Origin: Microvelia longipes
Taxonomy: Eukaryota; Arthropoda; Insecta; Hemiptera; Veliidae
Assembly (NCBI GenBank): GCA_018340805.1
Contig: JACMZG010001914.1
Span: 49,428,680-49,492,679 of the forward strand
Direction: 5' to 3'
DNA: 64,000 nt
Shown one piece after another: positions 11,861 to 24,659 of this stretch (position 1 is its first letter; each line of letters begins with the position of its first letter). The notes below the pieces were generated by a model. That model was not told the origin of the DNA. It saw nothing but the letters and a program-made list of their open reading frames with translations, and searched no databases. The translations under genes and the position numbers were made by a program.

Positions 11861-12129
11861 ACTGTACGACTTTGACTGACAGGATATGACATTAATATAA
11901 AAAGTAATGATTTATTATCAGTAGTGATCAAGACATAGAAGAGGGAAATTTCTGTAACGTACAAATAGTACAAATAGTGTTAAAGTACAAATAAAATAGT
12001 TCAGTTACAGAAAGTCTTTTTCATTAGATCTAAAACCGCGCTGTCCTAGCGGCAGTGACACTATCATATATAATAATAAATAATATCATACAAAATAAAT
12101 AAATAAACATATATTGTAACCTATAATTA

Positions 12130-12420
<291 letters not shown>

Positions 12421-12539
12421 TTATCAACATAACCTGAATACATTGTGAAAGAGAATCAGCTCTCCATACCTGAATATTTCAGGCCTATATAATGAGCTTG
12501 TAGCAAGGAGAATAATCAGGCAGGGCAAGAAGGGCCTAA

Positions 12540-14040
12540 CAATTAACAACTAATAATCGAATAATAATAATAATAGCCATTTATTTACATTAAAGAGTTA
12601 GTTACATAACATTATAGTTTTACAGAGAGATATAGATTCTTTAATGCAGTTCGGCCATGGGCCGTGGCACCTCAATGAGGTTAGTTGGTAGCATGCAGTG
12701 GTGAATATGACTAATTTTATACATTAAAACTTTTATCTTATATAAATATCTATTTAATAATAATAATCATGCGAACCTATTACATATTATCTAACATATT
12801 AAAATATTTTACTATTAATTCTTTTTTTTATTTTTATTTTTTGTTTATTTTTTTTTTTCATTTTAATTTTATTTCATAATTATCAAACCTTTTATTTTTA
12901 CACTACTATTAATTATTCTAGACTATATTACAAATTATTTTACTCTGTTTAGATTTTATATTGTTAATTGTTAATTAATATAATTAACAACTAAAACAGT
13001 CTTAATTAACGGAGAAATAAATAATATTTTGAACTAATGTACAAATAAAAAAAAGTCAGGTACAGGGTACCTCGGGAACTTTTTCTCATTACATCGTATT
13101 TATTATAAGTAAATATTTTACATCGTATTAAGTAAATATTTTACTTAGTGTTACTTAAATTGAAGTTTTCAATACTACCATTTTTGTTCCACTAGTCAAG
13201 ACCTTTAAAACGATGTGTATCATTTATCCAGATTGAACTTTTAATTTTTTCAAAATGTGGTTGATGTGGTAAAATGGGTGAATTTTGAAAATTTTTATTT
13301 TAAATTTTTTTTTATGGAAAAATTGTCTCAGGGGGACAATTGAACAATTTTATGAAGAATATTTTTTTTTCCAAAAAGTCAAAATTAAGCCTACTTTACT
13401 CTTCGTCCATTTTTTACAAATTGCAGTTTTTGAGTCTACTGTTAAAAATAAAAATATGAAAATTTTAGTTAAAAATCATGCAGGAACTTTTATCAAGAAT
13501 TACTTTCTTCTAAAAATGAAGTTTTTTCGTCATTTACACGTATGGCAACCCCATCCAGGGACACACTGTATGATTAAATTTTTTTTTATGGTGCATCACC
13601 AAAGGTGAGACATTTCAGATGGTGTCTCATTTGTGCCCAATTTCCGGTACAATATTTAATTATGGAGACCAATAATACAAATCATTTATTTATGTATTTG
13701 TATTTATATATTTGTTCAGTTTTAATAATTATCATCATTTAATTTATTATACATAATTTTTGGAGTTAACATTTTAATTTCAATACAGGACCAGGGTTAT
13801 GGGGGTGGCTTTGCTTCCCCCACCATATAACTACAACTACCACTGGTTAGTGTCCACCAGTGGGTGGATATTTACCACCTTACAGATCAACTTCCTCAGT
13901 ATCAAGATTGAGTTGACTCCTTTGAATATTTTTCTTTGATTTTGAAAGAAGATCAAACGAGGATAAGATAAGATGCATATGAGGTCAATATACAAATGCA
14001 AGTCTTGAGGATCAACTCAATTTGCAATTCAAAGAGATAG
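12540..14040. other. intron sequence with a LINE-like tail
   Basis: At about 12,555-12,600 there is an AATAATAATAATAATAG tail followed by CCATTTATTTACATTAAAG. This fits a minus-strand non-LTR element end. The remainder, to 14,040, is AT-rich and unrecognised. Confidence 0.3.
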
Positions 14041-14044
14041 CTGT

Positions 14045-14310
14045 AAGGTTGGCAATACCAATGGCGGGAAAACAAAAAGGTGATCAAAATTTTTTTATCA
14101 AAGGATTAGCATGGGAGCCGATCAAAATTATTCATTTATTTTTTATTGTTACTTAATTTGTGATAAATGAGTTCAAAAGTAATAGAACTACAAACGGTGT
14201 TATAAAAATTGTCAATATTTCATAAATAAATAATTTGATTACTCCAGGATTTTAAATATAGAATCAGGCTCTTATCACTACAGACTTGGATTCGTTCGTT
14301 TCTTAAGCTC
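14045..14310 (+). mobile_element. dispersed repeat R6, copy 1
   Basis: About 265 bp matches 63,690-63,955 in the same orientation. Shared blocks include GGCAATACCAATGGCGG, AGGATTAGCATGGGAGCC, TTTGTGATAAATGAG and ATAGAATCAGGCTCTTATCA. No open frame is seen. Confidence 0.75.
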
Positions 14311-14981
14311 GTATGTACGGATATAAATATAAAACACGGTTTTATATTAAACTGAGATTAAAATATTTGTTTAACTGACGCAAAAAAGTGAAACTAAAGG
14401 TGGTTTTAGTTTTAACACCCTAAAATTAATTAAAATAAATCACTTCAAGAAAACATTAAAAGGTAAATCATCAAAAATAAGAAAAATTAAGAAACTCATA
14501 TACATATCATAATGTTGATCACCCATTTGTTATCAATTTCTTATCAGACACGGTGGCGCAGCTACAGTCTTTGAATTGTGAATAAATACCTTGGCAAGCC
14601 TCAGGAACAAAATATCATGGTTTTGGTTCAAGCAACCCACTTGACTGCCTAGGGAGTAATAACTAACTTTTCGCTCTAGGAAACTTAGATACTATTTCTT
14701 AACTTTTAATTATTTTCAAAACACCAACAATACTTTTAAACACTAATAACAAAATCCTTGAATTGTTTCAAAGTAAATTCATTAATATTTATAGAACTAA
14801 ATAACACTAACGTCTCATAATTGTCAAACTAAAAATAAAAACCTCACTTATTTGTTTAAAATTAGCATAAAAATTAAATGCTTTACTTGAAAATAAAAAT
14901 TAACTGAGCTGGTTAAACATTACTATTTTTTATTTATGTTACTCAGCAAGATTATTGTATTTAAACTTAATAATCACACAC

Positions 14982-16015
<1,034 letters not shown>

Positions 16016-16108
16016 TCAACATGCACACAGAACAAGTTTAAGTTAAGCAGATGATAGTTTAGAGCAGAAAATTAAATAAAAATTAAAAGCTATTGAAAAA
16101 GTAAATAC

Positions 16109-16109
<1 letters not shown>

Positions 16110-16170
<61 letters not shown>

Positions 16171-16172
16171 AA
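16110..16172. repeat. (TA)n array
   Basis: TA repeats with one phase slip. Confidence 0.95.
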
Positions 16173-16204
16173 TATGTTGTATAGCTACATATATATTGCT
16201 AGCT

Positions 16205-17690
16205 AATAAACTGTAAACACACATAGAGGCCAGGGAGTTCAAAATAAAGAAATCAGGGTTTCTAACGCACAGAGCCTGGGCTTCTAACACACAGAGGCCT
16301 GGCTTCTAACACACAGAAGCATGGGCTTCTAACACACAGAGGCCTGGGCTTCTAACACACAGAGCCTGGGCTTCTAACACACAGAGGCCTGGGCTTCTAA
16401 CACACAGAGGCCTGGCTTCTAACAACACGAGGCCTGGGCTTCTAACCACAGAGCCTGGGCTTCTAGAGCCTGGGCTTCTAACACACAGAGGCTGGGCTTC
16501 TACACACAGAGGCCTGGGCTCTAACACACAGAGCCTGGGCTTCTAACACACAGAGGCCTGGGCTTCTAACACACAGAGGCCTGGGCTTCTAACACACAGA
16601 AGCATGGGCTTTCTAACACACAGAGGCCTGGGGCTTCTAACACACAGAGGCCTGGGCCTTGGGCTCTAACACAACCCCACAGAGGGCTTCTTAACACACA
16701 GAGGCCCTGGGCTTCTAACACACAGAGGCCTGGCTTCTAACACAGAGGCCTGGCTTCATGGGCTAAAAACACACTTGGGCTTCTAACACACACAACACGC
16801 ATGAATTTTAACACACAGAAGCCTGGGTTTTAACACACAAAGCATGGGCTTCTAACACACAGAGCCTTCTAACACACCTGGCTTCTAACACCAGAGGCCT
16901 GGGCTTCTAACAGACAGAAGCATGGGCTTTAACACCACAGAGGCCTGGGCTCTACACACAGAGGCCTGGGCTTCTAACACACAAAAGCCGCCTGGGCTTT
17001 TAACACCAGAGCCTGGCTTTTTGCCAACACACTGAAGCATGGCTTCTAACACACAGAGGCCTGGGCTTCTACACACAAAAGCCTGGGCTTTAACACACAG
17101 AAGCCCTGGGCTTTTAACACACAGAAGCATGGGCTTTAAACAAACACAGAAGCATGGGCTTCTAACACACACCTGGGCTTCTAACACACAGAGGCCTGGG
17201 CTTCTAACACACAAAAGCATGAATTTTAACACCTGGCTTTTAACACACAGAAGCCTGGGCTTTAACACACAGAAGCCTGGGCTGGGCTTTAACACACAGA
17301 GGCCTGGCTTCTAAACACACCCTGGGCTTTAACACACAAAAGGCTTTTTATGGGCTTCTAAATTTGGCTCTAACACAGACCTGGGCTCTAACACAGAGGC
17401 CTGGCTTCTAACACACAAAAGCATGGGCTTTTAACACACAGGCCTGGGCTTTTACACACACACAAAGCCTGGCTTTAAACACAACAGACAAAGCCTGGGT
17501 TTAACACACAGAGTGGCTTCTAACACACAGGGGCCACCTTCTAAATGGGCTTTTAACACACAGAAGCCTGGGCTTTTAACACCACACGCATGGGCTTCTA
17601 TACAGAAGCATGGCCTATGGAACACACATAAAATTCTAACACACAAAATTTTTATGGGCTTATAACACAGGGGCCACAAAGGGCAAATAA
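16205..17690. repeat. 23-bp minisatellite (GGGCTTCTAACACACAGAGGCCT)
   Basis: Roughly 60 copies of a unit made of GGGCTTCTAACACAC and AGAGGCCT, with a common AGAAGCAT variant. Copies differ by many 1- to 3-bp insertions and deletions, especially after 16,650. It lies entirely inside the intron between the exons at 15,756 and 17,761. Open frames of 70 to 136 codons across it are repeat artefacts. Confidence 0.95.
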
Positions 17691-17760
17691 AATTTTAAGG
17701 TTTGTTAAAAAGAGAAAATAATTTCCCTGGAGTATAAAGATAATATGGAGTAAGACTTAC

Positions 17761-17835
17761 CGGGGGGAGATGCTGTAGGGTGTTGTGATCCAGCCACAAC
17801 TCTTGCAGCGAACTTAATTTACCAATATGCACAGG
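17761..17835 (-). CDS. scrib: scribble exon (LRR, short)
   Basis: This 75-bp exon is phase 0 at both ends, with a GTTGCAG acceptor and a GTAAGTC donor. Its 25 codons read PVHIGKLSSLQELWLDHN and then TLQHLPP, one LRR unit with the family-typical ELWLDHN. Its donor lies about 70 bp from a 1.5-kb minisatellite in the next intron. Confidence 0.94.
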
Positions 17836-18429
17836 CTGCAACAATAATCAGACATTTATAATTATATCAGACAAGAAATAATCAACTCAAAATCAATTCA
17901 TGTAAAAAAATATAACTTGGGTTTATGTACTTATTTCTCATACATATGTAAACATTGCAGTGAATATACCTCAATATATCTGTCAGGGTTTAGAGCTGGT
18001 TCAATAGTGGAAAGATAGTTAGATACAGAGCTTAATTCTTTATTAATTATAAATAAACAACAAAAGATGAGCCTCCTCAAGGCAAATGTCAGAGGGAGCA
18101 GACTGCCTGTGCACCTCTGTATACACATTATATGCAACATACTTTCATGATATTCAACTATACTGGCTAAAAGCAACAGCCATGTACATCAATTAGCTCT
18201 ATTATTAATAGTTTTTTAATTATTTTTAGCTAACCTCGTTAGCGTACTATCCCTGACAGACAGTACGGTGCACACACCTTTATGGTTGATTTCAATAGGA
18301 ACTAAAGACTAGATTACTTCTACAGGCTATAGGTAGTTGATACTTAACCCCATTCAATTATTCCCTATAGGAGTAATTTCTCTTTTGTAGCACTATTTAT
18401 TTTATAGAACTCCCACATCTTGATAAGAA

Positions 18430-19090
18430 ATTTAAACACATTAGCTTAAAGTTCTATAATAACAACAAAAACTAATTATTTAGCTATATATATTTCACCT
18501 ATTATTGTAGGCATCTTCAGGCATCACAGGTAAATTTTTACAAAATCATAGTTGACTAGATAATTACGCAGACAAACAAAAAACTTAAAACTAAAATCAC
18601 AGTTAATTAAAACTAATTAACACAGTCAAATAACAATTAAAATAAATAAATTAATAAAAACCGAAGTGAAAAATTGATATGAGAAATTTTCTCTCTTCAT
18701 TTTTAATATGGCTTGACATATTTTATTTTACTATTTATTCTTCTTGTTCTTATCTCTTATCAATTTTTATTTATTTATTTTTAACAATTTACAATAAGCG
18801 GCCGTTTAATGGCCGATTTTTACAGCACACAATTTTTGTTTATCTTACTTCGGTTTTTATTAATTTATTTATTTTAATTGTAATTTGACTGTGTTAATTA
18901 GTTTTAATTAACTGTGATATTAGTTTTAAGTTTTTTGTTTGTCAGCGTAATTATCTAGTCAACTATGATTTTTTAAAAATTTACCTGTGATGCCTACAAT
19001 GTTAGGTGAAATATATATAGCTAAATAATTAGTTTTTGTTGTTATTATAGAACTTTAAGCTGTTGTGTTTAAATTTCCTATCCCTATAGG
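18430..19090. mobile_element. large fold-back element, arms about 245 bp
   Basis: The left arm is 18,430-18,675 and the right arm 18,845-19,090. They are inverted copies sharing AATTATTTAGCTATATATAT, TCACAGGTAAATTTTTA and ATCATAGTTGACTAGATAAT. A 170-bp spacer contains a small GCGGCCGTTTAATGGCC hairpin. A direct repeat (CTATAGG plus CAATTATT) occurs outside both ends, near 18,327 and 19,128. There is no coding capacity. Confidence 0.85.
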
Positions 19091-19251
19091 AGCTTAATAC
19101 CTCACCCAATTTGATTATTTCTATAGGCTATAGGTACCAACCCCGTTCAATTATTTCTCATAGGTTACCCGATCATACCTTACCCGATCATACCTTACCC
19201 AAATGGATTATTATTAAACAAAGATAACATGCACTAAATAAGAATACTTAC

Positions 19252-19372
19252 AAGTTGCTCTATTTCATTATCGCCGAGATCCAGCCTCTGCAGATTTGTT
19301 AACTCTGATAAAGACTCAGGTAAAACTTTGAGTAAATTCTCTCTCAATTCTAAAGATTCTAAACTAGTTAAC
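19252..19372 (-). CDS. scrib: scribble exon (LRR)
   Basis: The acceptor reads TTTAAAG and the donor GTAAGT. The exon takes two bases and ends in phase 0. Its 40 codons include LTSLESLELRENLLKVLPES and LQRLDLGDNEIEQL, covering nearly two LRR units. The LELRENLLK and RLDLGDNEIE segments are near-identical to insect Scribble as known from the family. The join to both neighbouring exons preserves the LRR spacing. Confidence 0.95.
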
Positions 19373-19657
19373 CTTTAAACATCAAAAACAGAACACATTA
19401 TACAATAATCCACCACAGACACATTCTAACAATGAACTTGACAGAGCATCGCTTGCAAAAGAGACATAACTGTAGAGAGAGGAGAGAGGGAACAATATGA
19501 GTATCAAGAGGGGAACCACTTATTAAAGAAAACTGCATATACAATACTATACTATAGTGTGTATATGCTTTATTTATAAGCATATACACATATATATATA
19601 CACATACATATATAAAAGCATATACATTATATAAATATATAAGCAAAATATGTATAT

Positions 19658-19691
19658 GTGTGTGTATATATACATATATATGTATATATAT

Positions 19692-19746
<55 letters not shown>

Positions 19747-19750
19747 ATAA
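19658..19750. repeat. (TA)n array with TG and AAA interruptions
   Basis: TA repeats mixed with GTGTGTG and ATAAATATAAAT steps. Confidence 0.9.
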
Positions 19751-19773
19751 AACTACACCCTTAATAGTTTAAA

Positions 19774-19960
19774 AGTAAACAGCATTTGTCTTTCAACAAT
19801 GATATAATTTAATATAGATAGCCAGCTTTCGACCTTATTGGTCAATTTATTTCTTTCATTTGCTGTGTTTGAGTTTACAGGCACTGATGATGATCGTTAA
19901 GATTGAAACTAGTTACGTATATTAAATTATATCATTGTGGAAAGACAAATACTGTTCACT
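19774..19960. mobile_element. fold-back element with CTGATGATGATC motif
   Basis: The left arm (AGTAAACAGCATTTGTCTTT, then TATAATTTAATATA) is inverted at the right end (TATATCATTG...AAAGACAAATACTGTTCACT). The centre has CACTGATGATGATC, a short loop and GATTGAAAC. Confidence 0.8.
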
Positions 19961-20239
19961 TTTATTAAAATATTCCAACATCATTTTTATTGGATTGGAA
20001 AGTCGTAATTTTAATGAGTTTAACACTTATGTTTTTTTTAAACATGACCAGCTACAAGATATGTTCTCTTCAAGTTTCTCACCCAACCAACAGGTTTGGA
20101 GCAAAATTAATTTTGCTTAACAAAATTAATTTGTTGAGCTTGATTTACAATTAATTTTGTTGTTGTTTTTAAATACCTTAATTTTATAGTTTAACATAGG
20201 GCTGATGAAAATGATTAAGATGAGTAGATTAATACTTAC

Positions 20240-20329
20240 ATGCCAAAGTCGGGGGGAAGGGTAGTAAGGGACATGTCGTTCAGTCCCAGGATAGTGAGGT
20301 TCTTCAATTGTACGAACCCTGCCGGCAAC
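20240..20329 (-). CDS. scrib: scribble exon (LRR)
   Basis: This exon lies between a TTATAG acceptor and a GTAAGT donor on the minus strand. It takes two bases from the previous exon and leaves two. It encodes LPAGFVQLKNLTILGLNDMS, continuing with LTTLPPDFG, which is a Scribble-type LRR. Directly upstream of its acceptor, on the high-coordinate side, a 76-bp tandem repeat contains two further partial copies of the exon start and acceptor. Confidence 0.93.
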
Positions 20330-20493
20330 CTATAACATTACATTCAATTTAGACCACACGGGGAGTATAAAGACATAAAAAAATTGTACGAACCCCGCAG
20401 GTACCCTGTAACATTACATTCAATTTAGACCACACGGGAAGAATAAAGACATAAAAAAATTGTACGAACCCCGCAGGTACCCTGTAACATTTT
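20308..20493 (-). repeat. 76-bp tandem repeat that copies a scrib exon start
   Basis: TTGTACGAACCC starts at 20,308 (inside the real exon), 20,384 and 20,460, an exact 76-bp period. Each extra copy holds about 20 bp of exon start, the splice acceptor and about 50 bp of intron. The duplicated acceptors read TTACAG on the minus strand. Confidence 0.9.
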
Positions 20494-21335
20494 TAACCCG
20501 TCCCTTAAACGTATCATTTATCTAGGCGAAGTTGTCTTTGAACGTATTTAACGTTGTATGTAATTTACTCTCTCCTAGGCTTTCCGGCATCACTCAATTG
20601 GTAAATTATTAATTAATTAATAATAACTGAATAACCGTTTTCTAATATTCACCAAATACTAACCGCTAAGTATCTTTTCGCCCATGTCCAGTATTGTTTA
20701 CTGGAAGGCCCTTTATTCCACAAAAGCTTAAATTGCTGTAGGCCTTGGGGATTATGCTTGCCACCATGGCAATTTTACCGACTTAATTCATTTATTACTA
20801 AGTCGCTTTCTTCCGATAAATTACCGATCTTGTAACCTAAAATGTTGATTTAAATCAAGTTATTCTCTACTTAGTTATAGTCTAGAGCCTATACGCACAA
20901 ATTTATCATGTGCCTTATTATATTATCCCTATATAGCTTATTTTATGGATCGGTATGCTTTATAATCAATTTATTATAATCCTATGTTATCTATCATAAT
21001 TTATCGTATTACTGTTGTTATTTATCTTTTTATTATCAATATATGTTATTGTTTTTGCAGTAGTGATTTCATAATGTCTTAAATATTATTTTATAAATAT
21101 TAATTTATAACTGAAGTTTTATACCAGATTACCTATGTTAAGTATTATCTTAATTAACTATGAGTTATTATTTTATTATTACCTGTACTAATTATTATTC
21201 TAATATACTATGGGTGGCCACTCTATATCTTAAATACTAAATATTCTTGGGTCTTTTGATCGGTCCCCTTACGAGTAACATCATAATTGGATCGACCCCA
21301 AATTTCGGTAAATCGGAAGAGGTTAAAAAATTTGT
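20494..21335. other. intron sequence, nothing recognised
   Basis: AT-rich sequence without a clear repeat, open frame or RNA signal. Confidence 0.4.
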
Positions 21336-21563
21336 CTATCTTTCAAGACATATATAATTTAATAATACTTAATTATTGATTAATTAATTAAGTGATTACT
21401 TTATCGTCCTAGAAATCGCAGTCATAATCTATCTTATACTGTGACCCTAGGCAATAACAGGTCTGCCATTGTTTGGGTTTAGGAATATTTATTCCTCTGC
21501 TTATACCTCAAACCAATCGTACCTGATTCAAAACTTCCGAAGATAATGTCTCTCTTTCAAGAC

Positions 21564-21661
<98 letters not shown>

Positions 21662-21975
21662 TACAAACGGGTTCTTCCCTCCTCTGTATCGGGAGTTCCT
21701 ACTCTTGCCAGCCAAGAGGGTTATTCAGATATATATTCTTTTATATACTCCCCTCTCTAGCTTATAGAATTCATTTAATTACCAACACTTAATACTAATT
21801 ATTGATTAATTAGTTAAGTGATTAATTTAATGTCATAGAAATCACAGTCATAATCTATCTTATACTGTGACCCTAGGCAATAACAGGTCTGCCATTGTTT
21901 GGGTTTAGGAATATTTATTCCTCGCCTTATACATCAAACCAATCGTACCTGTATAAGTCCAAATACTTATTGTTT
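21336..21975. repeat. duplicated segment around a (TA)n array
   Basis: A block of about 165 bp (21,360-21,525) recurs at 21,795-21,950. Shared parts include TCTATCTTATACTGTGACCC, TAGGCAATAACAGGTCTGCC and ATTGTTTGGGTTTAGGAATA. CTTTCAAGACATATATAAT occurs at about 21,338 and 21,553. It may be part of LTR-element debris. Confidence 0.7.
21564..21663. repeat. (TA)n array
   Basis: TA repeats with two ATTATA phase slips, inside the duplicated segment. Confidence 0.95.
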
Positions 21976-22337
21976 CAAGTATCTTATCTTTCAGCCCTGC
22001 CGTTAGCCTTCAGTGATATTAAAGACATAATACTTATAGGGACCGTACAGATTAGTATCTTTGAGTGATACACATTCATTGCGTGCCTTATCTAATTTCT
22101 TTTATTTTTTATTTATCATCATCATTGAAATACATTTACATTAATTAAGCGGTAAACAGATACGCATTTAAATTCGAATCAACATTAAATTATATTCCTA
22201 CTTCTAATGGTGATATATTATATTGGAATTATATATACATATATTTGTGTTTAATGATTCAACTGCCTCATCTAATAGTGATGCCTGACCTTCTATATTT
22301 GTCCCCCTGAAGGACAGGTCACATTTAAACACCGGCC

Positions 22338-22646
22338 TTATAGTGTGTCCTCCCATCCTCTTAAAAGTAAATGAGGATTTGTGGACGAATGTTCTAAAAC
22401 GTCTTTTTGCGCTTTAAATTGACCGACTGTTTCCGCATTGTCACTTTGTATCCCTAGATTTTCCCTTTTAAAATTTTCGGACCGATGTTGCAATGTTGCA
22501 TCATCCGAAATACATTTCTCGTTTATTTCATTTACCTGGGCAAATATTTGAGCTATCGAATGTTTTTCCTTTTTAATTTCCGTGAGTTTTGCGTCGAGTT
22601 CATTTTGAACTATGAAAAAAAAAATTAGGGCTAAAGTTAGCTTCAT
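22338..22646 (-). CDS. 102-aa open frame, possible LTR-element gag-region protein
   Basis: It begins MKLTLALIFFFIVQ, a hydrophobic segment. A charged, probably coiled-coil stretch follows (ELDAKLTEIKKEKHSIAQIF, VNEINEKCIS). No family was recognised. It opens about 90 bp downstream, on the same strand, of a primer-binding-site-like sequence, so it could be the first open frame of an LTR retrotransposon remnant. It could equally be a chance frame; no downstream protease or reverse transcriptase was seen. Confidence 0.3.
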   Translation of the reverse strand: MKLTLALIFFFIVQNELDAKLTEIKKEKHSIAQIFAQVNEINEKCISDDATLQHRSENFKRENLGIQSDNAETVGQFKAQKDVLEHSSTNPHLLLRGWEDTL

Positions 22647-22734
22647 GTCTGGTCAGTTTTCTTTATAATTTCTAGTTGATATTTCTGACTTAAAGTTTAC
22701 TATCTACTATATCACCCAAATTTTAATTTAGGGT

Positions 22735-22760
22735 CCTACCGACTGCGCCACTTTAACCGT
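22735..22760 (-). other. possible LTR-retrotransposon primer binding site
   Basis: The minus strand reads AAAGTGGCGCAGTCGGTAGG. TGGCGCAGTCG complements the 3' end of some tRNA-Ser species and is used by 17.6/297-type Ty3/gypsy elements. Only one site was seen, and no clear LTR pair was delimited. Confidence 0.4.
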
Positions 22761-22915
22761 GAGGCTTTGGGTGAACTCACACCGGATGGCCAGTCCGGAA
22801 CCCCACAGAAAAAGGGGATTCCTCTGACTAGGAATCCTGGCCTAATTAAGTCTGAAAGATATCAGGGTGTTAATCAGAAAACATAAGCAGCATTCAGAGT
22901 TCCACTGTAGTTATA

Positions 22916-22949
22916 TTATATATATATATATTTATATATATATATATTC
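22916..22949. repeat. short (TA)n array
   Basis: TA repeats with one TTTA interruption. Confidence 0.9.
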
Positions 22950-23036
22950 TTGATCAATGAGTCCTCTAAAAAGCCACCCCCTTTGAATTAATCTGAGAGG
23001 GTATTTACCTAACAACACTACTAATTAATTGCTCAC

Positions 23037-23115
23037 CTGGGAATAGGATTGCTGCTAAAATCCGCTACCTGTAGTGATCGCAGGTTCTTAATATTGTCAG
23101 GTATATCTGGTATAT
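23037..23115 (-). CDS. scrib: scribble exon (first of nine seen; mid-LRR)
   Basis: This is the most 5' scrib exon recognised. On the minus strand it follows an acceptor reading TTGCAG and ends at a GTGAGC donor. It needs one base from an upstream exon and leaves two, so its phases are 1 in and 2 out. It encodes IPDIPDNIKNLRSLQ followed by VADFSSNPIP. The DFSSNPIP stretch is typical of Scribble and separates it from the related LAP proteins Erbin and Lap1. Scribble is a cortical LAP scaffold that works with Dlg and Lgl in apico-basal polarity. About 90 residues of N-terminus should lie upstream, but no matching exon was found before the window end. Confidence 0.9.
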
Positions 23116-23302
23116 CTGCAACATAAAAAACCCACAATTAGTTAGGAGACAATCTTCGATGAAACATACTTAAACAGTTTTATTTAAATAGGGACAAGGT
23201 AACAGAAAACCCCCTAAATAAACTGGAGGAGAAAGAGAGTAGAGAAAGAGGAGAATTTATAAAACTTTTTATAAAAAAAATTATAAAAATCACACAAATT
23301 GT

Positions 23303-23672
23303 AGTTTTCTTGAAATAAGTGGTTCCCTGTAGGTTGTGAGCAAAACATGAAGAGAACTTTTTTAAAGGCGACAAAATGTTCTTTAAAACGAGTGTTTAAT
23401 CATTAAAATCGGATGGCTACAACCGAAATAATGGCTCTTTCAAAAACACCAAAAAATGGTTAATTTGTGCAAAGTCAGCAAATTTCTTTGGAAAAATATT
23501 GGATTTTTATGAATTGTTTTGGCCATTTAACAAACGTCATAACTTTAGTTGTAGTATCTGATTTTGACGAATAAACACTAGTTTTATAGCAAATTTTATT
23601 AGTTTTAAAAAACGTTATCTTCATATTTTGCACACGACCTACAGGGAACCACTTATTGGAAGAAAACTGGGG
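23303..23672. mobile_element. fold-back element, arms about 55 bp
   Basis: The left arm contains AAGTGGTTCCCTGTAGGTTG and the right arm CGACCTACAGGGAACCACTT, in inverted order, both bordered by GTTTTCTT/AAGAAAAC. The spacer of about 260 bp has no coding signal. Confidence 0.75.
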
Positions 23673-23884
23673 AATTTGGACAATTTCCTAATATTTTAAG
23701 CAAGCGCGTTCATATGAAGGGCTCCACTCTGGGTTTCCTCTGGGCCTTTCCTTCATTACATAAAGGTATATTTTCAGAAATATTAGGTTTGAAGTAATAC
23801 AAATTGAGTCACATAGTAATACAATAGTTTCTTAGGCCTGGCTCTTGGACTATAACTTATGTCTCCTAGATTCTTTCTTTGCTT

Positions 23885-23945
23885 CACCGGCACTGATGAT
23901 GACCTATCAAGCTCGAAAGTCGACTCTGTCAATAAATAAAAATTA
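23885..23945 (+). repeat. isolated CTGATGATGACC motif with AATAAA
   Basis: CACTGATGATGACC, a short loop, CTCGAAAGTC and then GTCAATAAATAAA follow the layout seen at 28,610. No opposite arm was found, so this may be a 5'-truncated copy. Confidence 0.5.
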
Positions 23946-24473
23946 AGTGAAGAGGCTTCTTCTTTTCCTCCTAACTTTTTTATGGTTCTTCCTCCCTGCC
24001 ATCACAATGAACTACATAATAATTTTGCTAAAAATACGTTTCAAGAGGTGTGTTTGAAGGGACACGAGGCAAGGGGCCAAGTAGAGCACGAATGACGTCA
24101 CTGCCTCCTAACTATGACGTCACTACACGATATCTCTTTCTACATTATATTCTACCCGAAAGGTGTCTAACTGTGCGTTCTAGAACACTTGTAGCACCAG
24201 TCAATATTAAAATGGTTTTGTAGTCACCAAATGAATAGTATATATTATACTACTAGGCTGTGAAATGAATCTTTATAAATACACCCCAACAAAAACACGT
24301 GCGTCTAAAAAGAGGGGCCAAGTCTAGCGTAAAAAGTTGTGAGATCATTGGAAAAGCCAAGTCACAAGTTCCTAATTATGCTTGTAAATATACGATATCT
24401 CGGCGGTTTCACTTTGTCACTTGGCCATTACACAGCTTGAGGCAGTGTGGTACGAAAGGTTAAGTATAGAGTG

Positions 24474-24492
24474 TATATATGTATATGTACAG

Positions 24493-24574
<82 letters not shown>
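24474..24574. repeat. (TA)n array
   Basis: TA repeats with GTATATGTACAG at the start and one ATAATATA slip. Confidence 0.95.
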
Positions 24575-24577
<3 letters not shown>

Positions 24578-24659
24578 CTTACAAACCTAGATTGGAAAAG
24601 GATTTGTGTGAAGCTACCGGACTTTGGGCTCACTATGCCAGCCACTTCATTAAAAAATT

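Noticed and set aside
16306..17679. Frames with repeated LCVRSPG-like or NTQRPGL-like phrases
   Set aside because: They are translations of the 23-bp minisatellite, broken by indels and without codon signal.
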